Positions 41,569 through 50,658 of a stretch of 64,000 nucleotides of DNA are shown in pieces. Source of the DNA: Soonwooa buanensis (GTDB taxonomy: Bacteria > Bacteroidota > Bacteroidia > Flavobacteriales > Weeksellaceae); assembly GCF_900167905.1 (NCBI RefSeq), contig NZ_FUYZ01000004.1, positions 62,001 to 126,000 on the forward strand, in the 5' to 3' direction. The position numbers were made by a program, and so were the translations under genes. Below the pieces are notes generated by a model that ran no database searches, was not told the DNA's origin, and saw only the letters and a list, made by a program, of their open reading frames with translations. Every line of letters starts with the position of its first letter. The stretch's first letter is position 1.

Positions 41569-42333
41569 ATGACGCCAATTAATCTTTCACCAGACAAAAA
41601 AATCTATTTTGCATCGGATCAACATTTTGGTGCGCCAGATCCCAAATCTAGTAAGATTCGGGAAGAGCGCTTTATTCGTTGGCTTAACGATATAAGGAAA
41701 GATGCTCAAGTCTTATTTTTAATGGGCGATTTGTTCGATTTTTGGCATGAGTGGCAATACGTTATTCCGAAAGGTTATGTTCGTGTTTTAGGAAAGTTGG
41801 CGGAGCTTAAAGATTCAGGAATTGATATTTATTTCTTTGTCGGCAACCACGATTTGTGGATGAAAAACTATCTTGAAGAAGAAATCGGTTGTACGGTTTA
41901 TTTTTCAAAACAATATTTTTCGGCTGCTGGCAAACGTTTCTTGTTAGCACACGGCGATGGACTTGGTCCTGGCGACAAAGGTTACAAAAGGATGAAAAAA
42001 TTGTTTACCAATCCTATCGCACAATGGGCTTTCAAATGGTTGCATCCAGACATTGCTATGCGTGTTGCATTGTATATGTCGCAAAAGAATAAAATGATTT
42101 CTGGTGAGGAAGATAAAGCGTTTTTGGGCGAGGACAAAGAGTTTTTGATTGTCTATTCTAAAAAGAAGTTAGAGACCGAAGATATCGATTATTTCATTTA
42201 TGGACATCGCCATTTGCCGATGGTTTTGGACTTGCCGAAAGGTGCCAAATATGTCAATTTGGGCGACTGGATTTCTTATTTTACTTATGGTGTTTTTGAT
42301 GGCGAATTCCATTTGAAAACTTTTGAAGAATAA
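41569..42333 (+). CDS. lpxH: UDP-2,3-diacylglucosamine diphosphatase-like metallophosphoesterase
   Basis: Calcineurin-type phosphoesterase of 254 residues with all five metal motifs: DQHFG (ASDQHFGAPD), MGDLFDFW, VGNHDLW, AHGDGLGPGDKGY and YGHRHLP. LpxH removes UMP from UDP-2,3-diacylglucosamine, making lipid X in lipid A synthesis on the inner face of the inner membrane. The first motif is DxH as in LpxH, and the length is close to the 240 residues of E. coli. Bacteroidota usually have more than one paralog, so another lipid pyrophosphate substrate is possible. A Crp/Fnr gene begins nine bases later. Confidence 0.85.
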   Translation: MTPINLSPDKKIYFASDQHFGAPDPKSSKIREERFIRWLNDIRKDAQVLFLMGDLFDFWHEWQYVIPKGYVRVLGKLAELKDSGIDIYFFVGNHDLWMKNYLEEEIGCTVYFSKQYFSAAGKRFLLAHGDGLGPGDKGYKRMKKLFTNPIAQWAFKWLHPDIAMRVALYMSQKNKMISGEEDKAFLGEDKEFLIVYSKKKLETEDIDYFIYGHRHLPMVLDLPKGAKYVNLGDWISYFTYGVFDGEFHLKTFEE

Positions 42334-42342
42334 AGTTGTGGT

Positions 42343-42924
42343 ATGATGATGCATCCTTTAATAGAAACTATTCAAAAAACTTCTGAATTTTCTCCAGAAG
42401 CAGCAGACTTGTTTTTAAGCATTTTTGAAGAAAAGGAATACAAAAAAAATACAATTCTTTTGGAATCTGGAAAGGTATCACATGAGGTTTTCTTTATTTT
42501 AAAAGGTGCTCTTCGACAATTTTACATCGATGAAAATGGAAATGAGAAGATTTGTAATTTCAGTTTTGAAAATGAATTTTTAACCGATTTAGAAAGTTTT
42601 TCAAGACAAATACCTTCTCATTCAACAATTATTGCGCAAGAAGATTGCATTTGTTTAGTGACCAATTGTGTTAAGTTGGTGGAAGCGATTAAAAAGTCAG
42701 ACGACATTGCGAAATTCTTTTCTGTGGTGGTGGAAAATGTTGCAGCAGATAGCATTAGAAGAACAAAATCACTCCTATCATTTTCTCCGGAAAAGCAATT
42801 TTTAGAACTTATTCAAGATAAACCGCAAATCTTACAACGCATTCCGCAGCGCTATATCGCGCAGTATTTGGGCATCGCACCCGAGAGTCTTAGCCGAATC
42901 AGAAAGCGTTTGGCAAAATCCTAA
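42343..42924 (+). CDS. Crp/Fnr-family transcriptional regulator
   Basis: Protein of 193 residues with an N-terminal cyclic-nucleotide-binding fold (about 20-115, including KGALRQFYIDENGNEKICNF) and a C-terminal helix-turn-helix, IPQRYIAQYLGIAPESLSRIRKRLA. The cAMP phosphate-binding motif of true Crp is not conserved, as in most short Bacteroidota members. Three ATGs occur in a row at the start, and I take the first. These regulators often control small stress or redox genes. The SDR gene 63 bases downstream on the same strand could be its target or operon partner. Confidence 0.87.
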   Translation: MMMHPLIETIQKTSEFSPEAADLFLSIFEEKEYKKNTILLESGKVSHEVFFILKGALRQFYIDENGNEKICNFSFENEFLTDLESFSRQIPSHSTIIAQEDCICLVTNCVKLVEAIKKSDDIAKFFSVVVENVAADSIRRTKSLLSFSPEKQFLELIQDKPQILQRIPQRYIAQYLGIAPESLSRIRKRLAKS

Positions 42925-42987
42925 AATCTTAACCGAAGTCATCTTTTTGAGCACCAATCGCCTCCTAATTTTACAAAAAATTAAGAT

Positions 42988-43920
42988 ATGCAAACAATAT
43001 TAGGTGCAGGAGGAGACATCGGAACTTCTTTAGCAAAAGAACTGAAAAATTACACAGAAAAAATTAGATTAGTTAGTAGAAATCCCCAGAAGGTTAACGA
43101 CAATGATGAATTATTCGTTTGTAATCTTCTCAATTCGGAACAAGTTAAATTAGCTACAAAAGATTCTGAAATTGTTTACCTCGCGGTGGGGCTTCCTTAT
43201 GATATTGCCGTTTGGGAAAAGCAATGGCCGATCATTATGAAGAATGTAATCGAAGCTTGTGTTGCAAGTCAGTCGCGATTGGTGTTTTTGGATAATGTAT
43301 ATGCTTATGCTAAAACCGAAATTCCAAATATGACCGAACACAGTCAAATCGCTCCAACAACAAGAAAAGGAAAAGTGCGCGCACAACTTTTGGAAATGCT
43401 TAACAAAGCTCAACGAGAAAAATCTTTGAAAATCCTTGTTGGGAGAAGTGCTGATTTTTATGGACCGAATGCAAAAAATGGCTTTTTAAATATTTTGATT
43501 CATGATAATTTTAAAAAATCTAAAAGTGCTTTTTGGCAGTCAGACGCTAACAAAATTCACAACTTTACATATACTTTGGATGCCGCAAAAGCTTTGGCGA
43601 TATTAGGTAATACAGACGATGCTTACGGTCAGGTTTGGCATCTTCCGACTTCTAACGAAGCCTTAACGGGGAAAGATTTCGTAAATATTTTTGCAGAAGA
43701 AATGAATGTGAAACCAAAGTATATGCGTCTTTCACCATTGTTGTTAACAATAATCGGTTGGTTCTCTAAAGACATTGAAGAATTGAAAGAAATGCAGTAT
43801 CAAAATAATCAAAATTATGTGTTTGACAGTTCAAAATTTAATAAAGCCTTTAACTTTTCGCCAACTAATTATCACGAAGGCATCAGAGAAATTGTAAAAA
43901 GTTCTGCTTCTAAAATTTAA
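42988..43920 (+). CDS. NAD(P)-dependent SDR, atypical epimerase/dehydratase
   Basis: Protein of 310 residues with the glycine motif GAGGDIGTSLA near residue 6 and an Arg/Asn pattern typical of NADP binding (RLVSRNPQKV). YAYAKTEIPN and GRSADFYGPNAKNG match the central part of extended or atypical SDRs that reduce or isomerise sugars and small metabolites. A clear YxxxK pair is not obvious, so it may be an atypical, NmrA-like member. It lies between the Crp/Fnr gene and the LuxE-like gene on the same strand. Confidence 0.8.
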   Translation: MQTILGAGGDIGTSLAKELKNYTEKIRLVSRNPQKVNDNDELFVCNLLNSEQVKLATKDSEIVYLAVGLPYDIAVWEKQWPIIMKNVIEACVASQSRLVFLDNVYAYAKTEIPNMTEHSQIAPTTRKGKVRAQLLEMLNKAQREKSLKILVGRSADFYGPNAKNGFLNILIHDNFKKSKSAFWQSDANKIHNFTYTLDAAKALAILGNTDDAYGQVWHLPTSNEALTGKDFVNIFAEEMNVKPKYMRLSPLLLTIIGWFSKDIEELKEMQYQNNQNYVFDSSKFNKAFNFSPTNYHEGIREIVKSSASKI

Positions 43921-43936
43921 AACCATTTAATCTTCA

Positions 43937-43944
43937 TAAATTTG
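43937..43944 (+). promoter_or_regulatory. -7 promoter element of the LuxE-like gene
   Basis: TAAATTTG, a perfect TAnnTTTG match, 18 bases before the ATG at 43963. It lies in the short gap after the SDR gene, so the LuxE-like gene may have its own transcript. Confidence 0.4.
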
Positions 43945-43962
43945 TATCGCATTGATTTTATT

Positions 43963-44970
43963 ATGAAGACTGACATTTTCAATATACAATCCGAAACTGA
44001 TTTTCTAGAAGCAGCTTTGGAGACTTTTCGATTTCAATATTGGCATGTTGAGGTTTACAAAAAGTTTGTAGATTATCTCAACATCAACCCCGAAACGGTG
44101 ACAACTTTGGAAGCGATTCCTTTTCTGCCCATCGAAATGTTCAAAAATCATCAAGTTCTCGATATCGAAAAACATGCTGAAAAGTATTTTCAAAGTTCGG
44201 GGACGACGCAGATGAATCTCTCCAAACATTGGATTGCGGATTTTGGCTTGTACGAAGAAAGCATTTACAAAAGCTTTGATCAGTTTATAGGAAAGCCCGA
44301 AGATTTCATTTTTTTAGGTTTGTTGCCGAGTTATTTGGAGCGCGACAATTCGTCGTTGATCTATATGGTCAACTATCTTATCGAAAAATCGGGCAAACCA
44401 GAGAACGGTTATTTTCTTTATAATCACGAAGATTTATTCGAAATTCTAAATAAAACCTCCGATAAAAAAGTTATTCTTTTCGGCGTTTCGTTTGCCTTGT
44501 TGGACTTTTTGGACACATTGGAATCTAAGAAATTGCAACTTAATTCTACCGAAAATCTTATCGTTATCGAAACCGGCGGTATGAAAGGTCGTAAAGAAGA
44601 AATGACAAAAGACGAGTTGTTGTCGATTTTCCAAAAAGCATTTAAAACCGACAAAATCTACTCCGAATATTCGATGACCGAATTGCTATCTCAAGCTTAT
44701 TCGATGGGCGAAAATATCTACGATTGTCCCAAATGGATGCGCATTTTGGTGAGAAATACCGAAGATCCGTTGTCGTATATGGAGTCGGGTAGGATGGGTG
44801 CGATCAACATTATCGACCTTGCCAACCGCCATTCTTGCAGCTTTATTGCGACGCAAGATTTAGGAAAAATCATTGAAAATCCAAATTCAAAAACGCTTAG
44901 CAAAAGCTTCCAAGTTTTGGGCAGAATCGACCATTCCGACATTCGCGGCTGCAGTCTTTTGGTGTCTTAA
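43963..44970 (+). CDS. LuxE-like acyl-protein synthetase
   Basis: Protein of 335 residues from the ATG at 43963. The frame opens earlier at a TTG (43942), which I reject. It belongs to the adenylate-forming LuxE/PaaK-related group: FLPIEMFKNHQV (about 59-70), FQSSGTTQMNLS (the phosphate-loop-like SSGTT, about 82-93), FLGLLPSYLERDNSSLIYMV and a distal VIETGGMKGRKEEMTKDEL followed by YSEYSMTELLSQAY. LuxE activates fatty acids for bioluminescence with LuxC. There is no luxAB or luxC here, and related genes in non-luminous bacteria are found in surface-polymer or secondary-metabolite loci. The substrate is unknown. Confidence 0.8.
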   Translation: MKTDIFNIQSETDFLEAALETFRFQYWHVEVYKKFVDYLNINPETVTTLEAIPFLPIEMFKNHQVLDIEKHAEKYFQSSGTTQMNLSKHWIADFGLYEESIYKSFDQFIGKPEDFIFLGLLPSYLERDNSSLIYMVNYLIEKSGKPENGYFLYNHEDLFEILNKTSDKKVILFGVSFALLDFLDTLESKKLQLNSTENLIVIETGGMKGRKEEMTKDELLSIFQKAFKTDKIYSEYSMTELLSQAYSMGENIYDCPKWMRILVRNTEDPLSYMESGRMGAINIIDLANRHSCSFIATQDLGKIIENPNSKTLSKSFQVLGRIDHSDIRGCSLLVS

Positions 44971-44978
44971 CATTTTTA

Positions 44979-45090
44979 TTTGGGCGGCATTTCGGGCTGT
45001 CACTAGTCGCTGCGCCACGCCAACGCAATGGCCCGCGCCTGCGGCGCGAGCTCCAACAGGCCGTTCCATCCCGGCCGCAGTTTCGGGATA
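44979..45090 (+). repeat. GC-rich intergenic element, copy C (different subfamily)
   Basis: GC-rich block that starts TTTGGGCGGCATTTCGGGCT, continues TGCGCCACGCCAACGCAATG, GCCTGCGGCGCGAGC and CCGTTCCATCCCGGCCGCAG and ends in TTTCGGGATAATT. It shares the TTTGGGCG start, the TCGGGCT block and a late ATCCC with copies A and B but differs elsewhere. It sits nine bases after the LuxE-like stop codon, as an intergenic 3' element. Confidence 0.65.
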
Positions 45091-45581
45091 ATTATTTAGT
45101 CTGAAGTTGGGATAAGAAAACTAACACTCATTTTATTTTGTGGAAATTGCATCAAAAATAGTTTAATCTTCCTTTACAGTTTGGTAATCTACAATTTGAA
45201 AAGTAGATTCTAGCGATGATGGTTAATAAGCCTTTCAGGCTTCAAAACCCTGAAAGGCTTGTTGACTTCTTGCCTTACTTTGCAGAATCCTGCGTTACTA
45301 AAAGAAGCACTTTCTTTTGTTTGATGTTTTGTCAGTACGCGTATTCTTGCTAATATCGCAATTAACTATTGACCTATTGGAGAAGAAAAGCTTTGCTAGC
45401 TAAGGTTTTTGGGGAGGAAGTTAGTGTGCAAAGTATGAGGACTTAAAGATTAATCCATAAATAATATTAAATAAAAGTCCTATTTATCGCTATTGCATCA
45501 ATATATTGTTAAATTTATAATTATAGATACTTTTTATTGCATAAAAGCTATATCTTTATCGCCCGTTATAAACAACGATAT
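45091..45581 (+). other. Intergenic region before giant protein 2
   Basis: About 490 bases without a supported gene. It holds a perfect hairpin (45228-45260) and a long AT-rich stretch (about 45430-45581), the likely leader and promoter of the giant protein. No perfect -7 element was found. Confidence 0.4.
45228..45260. terminator. CTTTCAG-type hairpin in the intergenic region
   Basis: AAGCCTTTCAGG (45228-45239) pairs with CCTGAAAGGCTT (45249-45260). It closely resembles the stem after aceA (6269-6303) in sequence and loop (TTCAAAA). There is no long T-run, so termination is possible but not certain. Confidence 0.6.
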
Positions 45582-48500
45582 ATGAAAACACATTTATATT
45601 CTTTAAAACTATTTCTTTTTGTTCTATTGGCGTCCTTTTCAGTAAAAGGTTGGGGGCAATTAACATTGGGAACATCACCTTATCAACAAAATTTTGATGG
45701 TATAGAAAGTGGGTTGCCTACTGGTTGGACTATCAGTAACGGAGCTACAAATACAACATTAGGTACGTCTGCTACTTTAACTACGACTAAAACAAAATGG
45801 TCTTCAACCGCTTCGCAATTTGCAAACTTTGCTTCTGCAACTAGTCTTGTTTCTACATCTACAGAGATTCAACAAGAGAATAGTACAAATAGAGCATTAG
45901 GCGTTCGTCAATCTGGGTCTTTTGGAGATCCTGGGGCTTCGTTTATGTTGCGTATAGCGAATACAACAGGGAAGAGTAATTTTAATCTTAGTTTTAAAAT
46001 GCAATCTTTGGATGCTGCAACGGGACGTACAGTAACTTGGAAAGTGCAATATGGGCTAGGAAATAACCCTACATCTTTTGTAGATTTGACTACAGTGCCT
46101 ACTACATTTGCAACATCTTCTACATGGGGAAGTACAAATGTTTCTGTAGCTTTACCTGCTGCTGTTAGCAATGTAACTCAAAATGTTTGGATTCGTATTG
46201 TAGCACTGTCTGCTTCAACTGGTACAGGAGGAAGGCCTACAAGTGCGATAGATGATGTCAGCTTGTCTTGGAGTTCTGCAACTACTTCAATTCTTGATGT
46301 TACGCCTGCAGGCCCTTTGAGTTTTGTCGCGATTAATAATTCTCCAGCATCAACTAGTCAAGATGTTGTGATAAATGGCAGTAATTTAACGCCAATTTCT
46401 GCACAGCAATATGTTGATGCAATTTTAGAATCATATTCAAATTCAGCTACTGAGCATTTTGAGTTTTCTATTGACGGAGGAACTACTTATACCAATTGGG
46501 AAGAATTACCAATTGTTTCTGGGACAATTAATAAAACTTTAAAAGTTCGATTAAAGGCTAATCAAAGTATTGGTACATACACCGATAAAATTGTTTTTAC
46601 ATATACTGGTACAACGGCTCCGTTTACAATTATCAAAGAATTGGTTTTAAATGCGAGTGTTACTGGTGCAAAGCTTACTGCGACACCTGCAACTTTATCA
46701 GGCTTTACATATATATATGGTAGTGGACCATCCCTAGTACAAAGCTTTACTTTGACAGGGGCTGGCTTAAGTGGAACGGGTAGTGCTTCTTTATTGCCTG
46801 GGAATCATTGGGAGATTTCTTCTGACAATGGTGTGTCATGGCATTCATATGCAGATAATGGTATAACACTTAATAACTATGCAGGTACAAGTCAAACTAT
46901 TCAAGTTAGATTAAAGAAAGGTCTTGATTTTGGTACATATGATAATGGCAGTAATGATATTGTTGCAATTACATACAGTGGTAGTGGTGTTACAAGTAAT
47001 GATGTTAGCTTATCTGGTAATGTTGTTAAAAAAGCTCTCACAGTAGAAAATCTTACAGTAGAAAATAAAACTTATGATGGAAACAATGATGCTACAATAG
47101 GAGGCACTGCTACTTTGGGAGGCGTTGTTGATAGTGATGATGTCTCATTGGTTGGTACTGCTACAGGAACCTTTGATACTAAAAATGTAGGAAATGATAA
47201 GATAGTTACTATTAATGGATTTTCACTGGTAGGTACAAAAGCTTCTAACTATACCTTAACCCAACCAACAAAAACAGCCAATATTATTGTTAAAAACATT
47301 ACAATATCAACACCAATAATTGCTCCAAAAACATATGATGGTACAACAACTACGGGGACAATTACATTAGGAACTATAACAGGTTTGGTAGGTTCAGAAA
47401 CGTTAGGTGTAACAGCAGTAGGTAATTACACTGATGCTAATGTAGGTGTCGATAAAACAGCAAATATAGTTTATACAACTGCAGATGGTAACAATGGTGG
47501 TCTTAAAAACAACTATAGCACTTTGAGTGATGCTACTGCTTTAGGAGATATTACTAAAGCAGAACAGGTTATAACGATGCTAGGTACATTGACAAAATAT
47601 TTAGGGAATCCAGACTTTTCTCCAGCGACTTCAACTTCGTCTGCAAATCCAATTACATATACGAGTTCTAACTCTGCTGTTGCAACTGTGGTTAATAATC
47701 AAATTCATTTGGTGGCAATTGGTAGTACTGTAATTAAGGCATCACAAGCTGGAAGTGATAATTATAATGCAGCAACGGATAAGGAAATGAACCTTACAGT
47801 AGAGGTTAATAAAGATGTTTATCGTTCAAATAAATCTGGTAATTGGAATGATCCTACAACATGGTTTGCTTCATCTGATGGATTAACTGGATGGACACAG
47901 GCTACTAGTGCACCAGCGGCGAATAACGTTGTTTACATACAGTCTAGTCATAATGTTACATTGACCCAAAATGAATCTTGTAAAGATTTGCATATTTCTA
48001 AAGGAACAAGCTCAAGTAACCCAACTTTAGGTAAAGTTATCTTAGATGTATACAGCTTAGATCTTTATGGTAAACTTCGTACTTATTATGCTAGTATTGG
48101 AGGTATTCCTGGGACTTCATCTACTAATGGATATAGTGTGTATCCTTTTACGGCGAATACTGGTGGTAGGTTAAATGTTGTTGGCACTTCAAGGAATTTA
48201 ACTGTATCTGGTGAGTGGGGTGCAATGATAACAACCCCCGCTCCAGCCTCTGGATTTATGCCCGTTGAAATTAACATGAATAACGGCGAAACCTTATTTC
48301 TTAATACAAGTGTTAAGTTTTCTGACCTTAAAGTTGTATCAGGTAATGTTGATGCTAAGACAAATACTATATCTGTAGACCAGGGAACAAGTACATCAAT
48401 TAGTCCAAATATTTCTATTGAATCTGGGGCTACAGTTATTAGTTCAGCTACTAGTACTAATAATAAGGTGTTTCAGGCAACAGGTACGAAAGCTGGTGGA

Positions 48501-50264
48501 GATCTTACGCTAAATGGACATTTGGTGTTGAAGGGCGCTAATCCTTTTATATCGATGAAGTCAATAACATTTAATGGTGTAGTTGAATATGCAAATTTAG
48601 GGGATCAAAACTTTATAGCAGTAGATGGAACTGGAGCGGTTCCAGTTTCAACATATTATAACCTAACAATCTCAGGTTCTGGTGTTAAAACTGCAACAGG
48701 TACAACAACGGTTAATAATATCGTTAATGTTGTAGCAGGTGAGTTAAAACTTCCAAGAACAAATAATAATGTGGCAGCTAATAATGTCTTGGTTGCTAAA
48801 AAAGGTGTTAATGTAGCTGCAGGTGCTTTGTTAACCTTAGAAAATAATTCGACATTAATGCAAGATACGGATGCTGTTAATAACGGTAATGTAATTGTAA
48901 ATCGTGAAGCAACTGTCCCATCTACTCAATACAATATTTGGTCTTCGCCAGTTAAAGCTCAAAAATTATATGAGCTATACGGTACGGCTGGTTCTGTGCC
49001 AGCTGGTACGGTGATGGAGTATATCACCAAGAGTGATATCTTTAAGCCAATTGTAAACCCTAACGTAACTTCGGACTTTGCTAAAGGCTATTCTGCAAAA
49101 GGTTTAGCGGATAATGCGAGTGGTGCTGTTACTGCAGTCTTTAAAGGTGTGCCTAATAATGGTGAGCCGAGTGTTCCGTTAGTTTTAAGTGTAGAAGGCA
49201 ATCGTTTTAACGCGGTTGGTAATCCTTATCCGTCTAACTTGGATCTTAACATTTTATATGCTGACAATACATCATCTAATGTTTCAGGTATCAAGAATAT
49301 TACGAATCTTGTAAGATTTTGGGATAATACTAACAATAATATAACATGGCAGCAAGGTAGCAGTTATAGTGGTAACAATTATGCAATCTATAATCTAGAT
49401 GCCGAATTGGGGGTGCCAGCAACAGGGGCTGCTAGTGGTGGTGATCCTACAAAAATTCCGGATGGTATTGTTAAGCCAGGACAAGGTTTTATGGTGAGAG
49501 CCAACACAAGCGGTGACAAGGTGCTTAAGTTTAACAACGGTCAACGTTTAGCTTCTGCACATGCAAATACACCGTATTATAAAAATAGTAGCAATAAAGA
49601 TCGTTTTTGGTTAGCTTTAGAAACACCGGGTGCTATTGTTAACACCATTGCAATCGCATATAACGATTTGGCGACAAACAATAATGATATCTATGATACT
49701 TCGATTTTGGATGCTAACAATAGCGATCTATTCTACTCGTTAAGTGATAACCAATACAAGCAAGCGATCCAAAGTAGAAAAGGAGGTTTTGCAGATACAG
49801 ATGCTGTTAAGCTTGGTGCTAAATATTACAAAGCTGGTACACATAAGATAAAAGTTATTAAGAAAGATGGCGTCTTCGAAGGTGGACAAAATATTTATCT
49901 ACACGATAAAGTGCTTAATAAATATATCGACCTAACGACTGAGGCTTATAGTTTTGATGCTAGCGCTAGCAGTAACGATACGCGTTTTGAGATTGTCTAC
50001 AAACCGGGCGCAGTTTTAGGAACTGTAGATACACAGTCCAAAGATGCTGTTATTGTTTACAAAACAAGTGATGCTTTTGTCGTGTTGTCGAAAGCGGATG
50101 CTATTACAAAAGTTGAATTGTATGATATGAATGGTCGATTGATTCAAGTCAATGATAAGGCTGCTAAAGAGCAAAAATTATCACATGAGACTTTATCTAA
50201 CGGGGCGTATCTATTAAAGATTAGTCGCGGTCAAAATGTTGAGGTTAAGAAAGTTCTAAAATAA
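45582..50264 (+). CDS. Giant T9SS-secreted surface protein 2 with YDG repeats
   Basis: Protein of 1560 residues from the ATG at 45582. The frame begins at a TTG 15 codons earlier. A signal peptide (MKTHLYSLKLFLFVLLASFSV, ending near GWGQ) precedes a jelly-roll-like N-terminal part (YQQNFDGIESGLPTGWT) and two Ig-like repeats (about 240-480). Then come two YDG/MBG-type repeats (VENKTYDGNNDAT, about 486-567; IAPKTYDGTTTTG, about 570-655), a bacterial Ig-like segment, and a C-terminal third shared with giant protein 1 (QYNIWSSPVKAQ, NRFNAVGNPYPSNLDL, NITNLVRFWDNTNN). It ends in a type A sorting domain (VELYDMNGRLIQ to VKKVLK). Probably an adhesin. The small PIDD protein gene follows after 77 bases. 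Confidence 0.9.
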   Translation: MKTHLYSLKLFLFVLLASFSVKGWGQLTLGTSPYQQNFDGIESGLPTGWTISNGATNTTLGTSATLTTTKTKWSSTASQFANFASATSLVSTSTEIQQENSTNRALGVRQSGSFGDPGASFMLRIANTTGKSNFNLSFKMQSLDAATGRTVTWKVQYGLGNNPTSFVDLTTVPTTFATSSTWGSTNVSVALPAAVSNVTQNVWIRIVALSASTGTGGRPTSAIDDVSLSWSSATTSILDVTPAGPLSFVAINNSPASTSQDVVINGSNLTPISAQQYVDAILESYSNSATEHFEFSIDGGTTYTNWEELPIVSGTINKTLKVRLKANQSIGTYTDKIVFTYTGTTAPFTIIKELVLNASVTGAKLTATPATLSGFTYIYGSGPSLVQSFTLTGAGLSGTGSASLLPGNHWEISSDNGVSWHSYADNGITLNNYAGTSQTIQVRLKKGLDFGTYDNGSNDIVAITYSGSGVTSNDVSLSGNVVKKALTVENLTVENKTYDGNNDATIGGTATLGGVVDSDDVSLVGTATGTFDTKNVGNDKIVTINGFSLVGTKASNYTLTQPTKTANIIVKNITISTPIIAPKTYDGTTTTGTITLGTITGLVGSETLGVTAVGNYTDANVGVDKTANIVYTTADGNNGGLKNNYSTLSDATALGDITKAEQVITMLGTLTKYLGNPDFSPATSTSSANPITYTSSNSAVATVVNNQIHLVAIGSTVIKASQAGSDNYNAATDKEMNLTVEVNKDVYRSNKSGNWNDPTTWFASSDGLTGWTQATSAPAANNVVYIQSSHNVTLTQNESCKDLHISKGTSSSNPTLGKVILDVYSLDLYGKLRTYYASIGGIPGTSSTNGYSVYPFTANTGGRLNVVGTSRNLTVSGEWGAMITTPAPASGFMPVEINMNNGETLFLNTSVKFSDLKVVSGNVDAKTNTISVDQGTSTSISPNISIESGATVISSATSTNNKVFQATGTKAGGDLTLNGHLVLKGANPFISMKSITFNGVVEYANLGDQNFIAVDGTGAVPVSTYYNLTISGSGVKTATGTTTVNNIVNVVAGELKLPRTNNNVAANNVLVAKKGVNVAAGALLTLENNSTLMQDTDAVNNGNVIVNREATVPSTQYNIWSSPVKAQKLYELYGTAGSVPAGTVMEYITKSDIFKPIVNPNVTSDFAKGYSAKGLADNASGAVTAVFKGVPNNGEPSVPLVLSVEGNRFNAVGNPYPSNLDLNILYADNTSSNVSGIKNITNLVRFWDNTNNNITWQQGSSYSGNNYAIYNLDAELGVPATGAASGGDPTKIPDGIVKPGQGFMVRANTSGDKVLKFNNGQRLASAHANTPYYKNSSNKDRFWLALETPGAIVNTIAIAYNDLATNNNDIYDTSILDANNSDLFYSLSDNQYKQAIQSRKGGFADTDAVKLGAKYYKAGTHKIKVIKKDGVFEGGQNIYLHDKVLNKYIDLTTEAYSFDASASSNDTRFEIVYKPGAVLGTVDTQSKDAVIVYKTSDAFVVLSKADAITKVELYDMNGRLIQVNDKAAKEQKLSHETLSNGAYLLKISRGQNVEVKKVLK

Positions 50265-50341
50265 ATTTTTAGCGCAAATTAATAATACGTGTGATAATTA
50301 AAATGTATTTTTTATCTTTACACCGAAATAATTTTCAGAAA

Positions 50342-50617
50342 ATGAATAGATTAATCCTATTTTGTTTTATCACCATTGGTTTTCTAGGTTCAGCACAATA
50401 TGCTGATCAAGATAATAGATTCAATAAAGCTAATGTCGAACAACAAGCTCCTAATACAGATGCTACAGCTAATGCTGGTGGAAATGGAGAAGATGATGGT
50501 GAGAATCCAGGTAATGCTGGAGATGCGCCTATCGATGACTATATCCCAGGGCTTATGTTATTAGGAATTGGTCTCGTTGCATATTATGGCTATCGACAAC
50601 AACAACTAAAATCTTAA
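50342..50617 (+). CDS. Small secreted protein with PIDD motif and C-terminal membrane anchor
   Basis: Protein of 91 residues from the ATG at 50342 (MNRLILFCFITIGFLGSAQ, a signal peptide). The frame opens 17 codons earlier at a GTG. A low-complexity acidic linker (NAGGNGEDDGENPGNAGD) leads to APIDDYIPG, then a hydrophobic helix (LMLLGIGLVAYYGY) and a short tail RQQQLKS. This tripartite end resembles PID-CTERM-like sorting signals that are cut or anchored by exosortase-type systems in Bacteroidota. No exosortase is in the window. It probably shares a transcript with giant protein 2 and ends at the terminator at 50629. Confidence 0.7.
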   Translation: MNRLILFCFITIGFLGSAQYADQDNRFNKANVEQQAPNTDATANAGGNGEDDGENPGNAGDAPIDDYIPGLMLLGIGLVAYYGYRQQQLKS

Positions 50618-50628
50618 TAGTTTATATA

Positions 50629-50658
50629 AAATCCGAAACCTAGGTTTCGGATTTTTTT
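50629..50658 (+). terminator. Terminator after the PIDD protein gene
   Basis: A perfect 26-bp palindrome (50629-50654, half AAATCCGAAACCT) is followed by TTTT. It ends the giant protein 2 / PIDD transcript and separates it from the polysaccharide locus. Confidence 0.93.
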
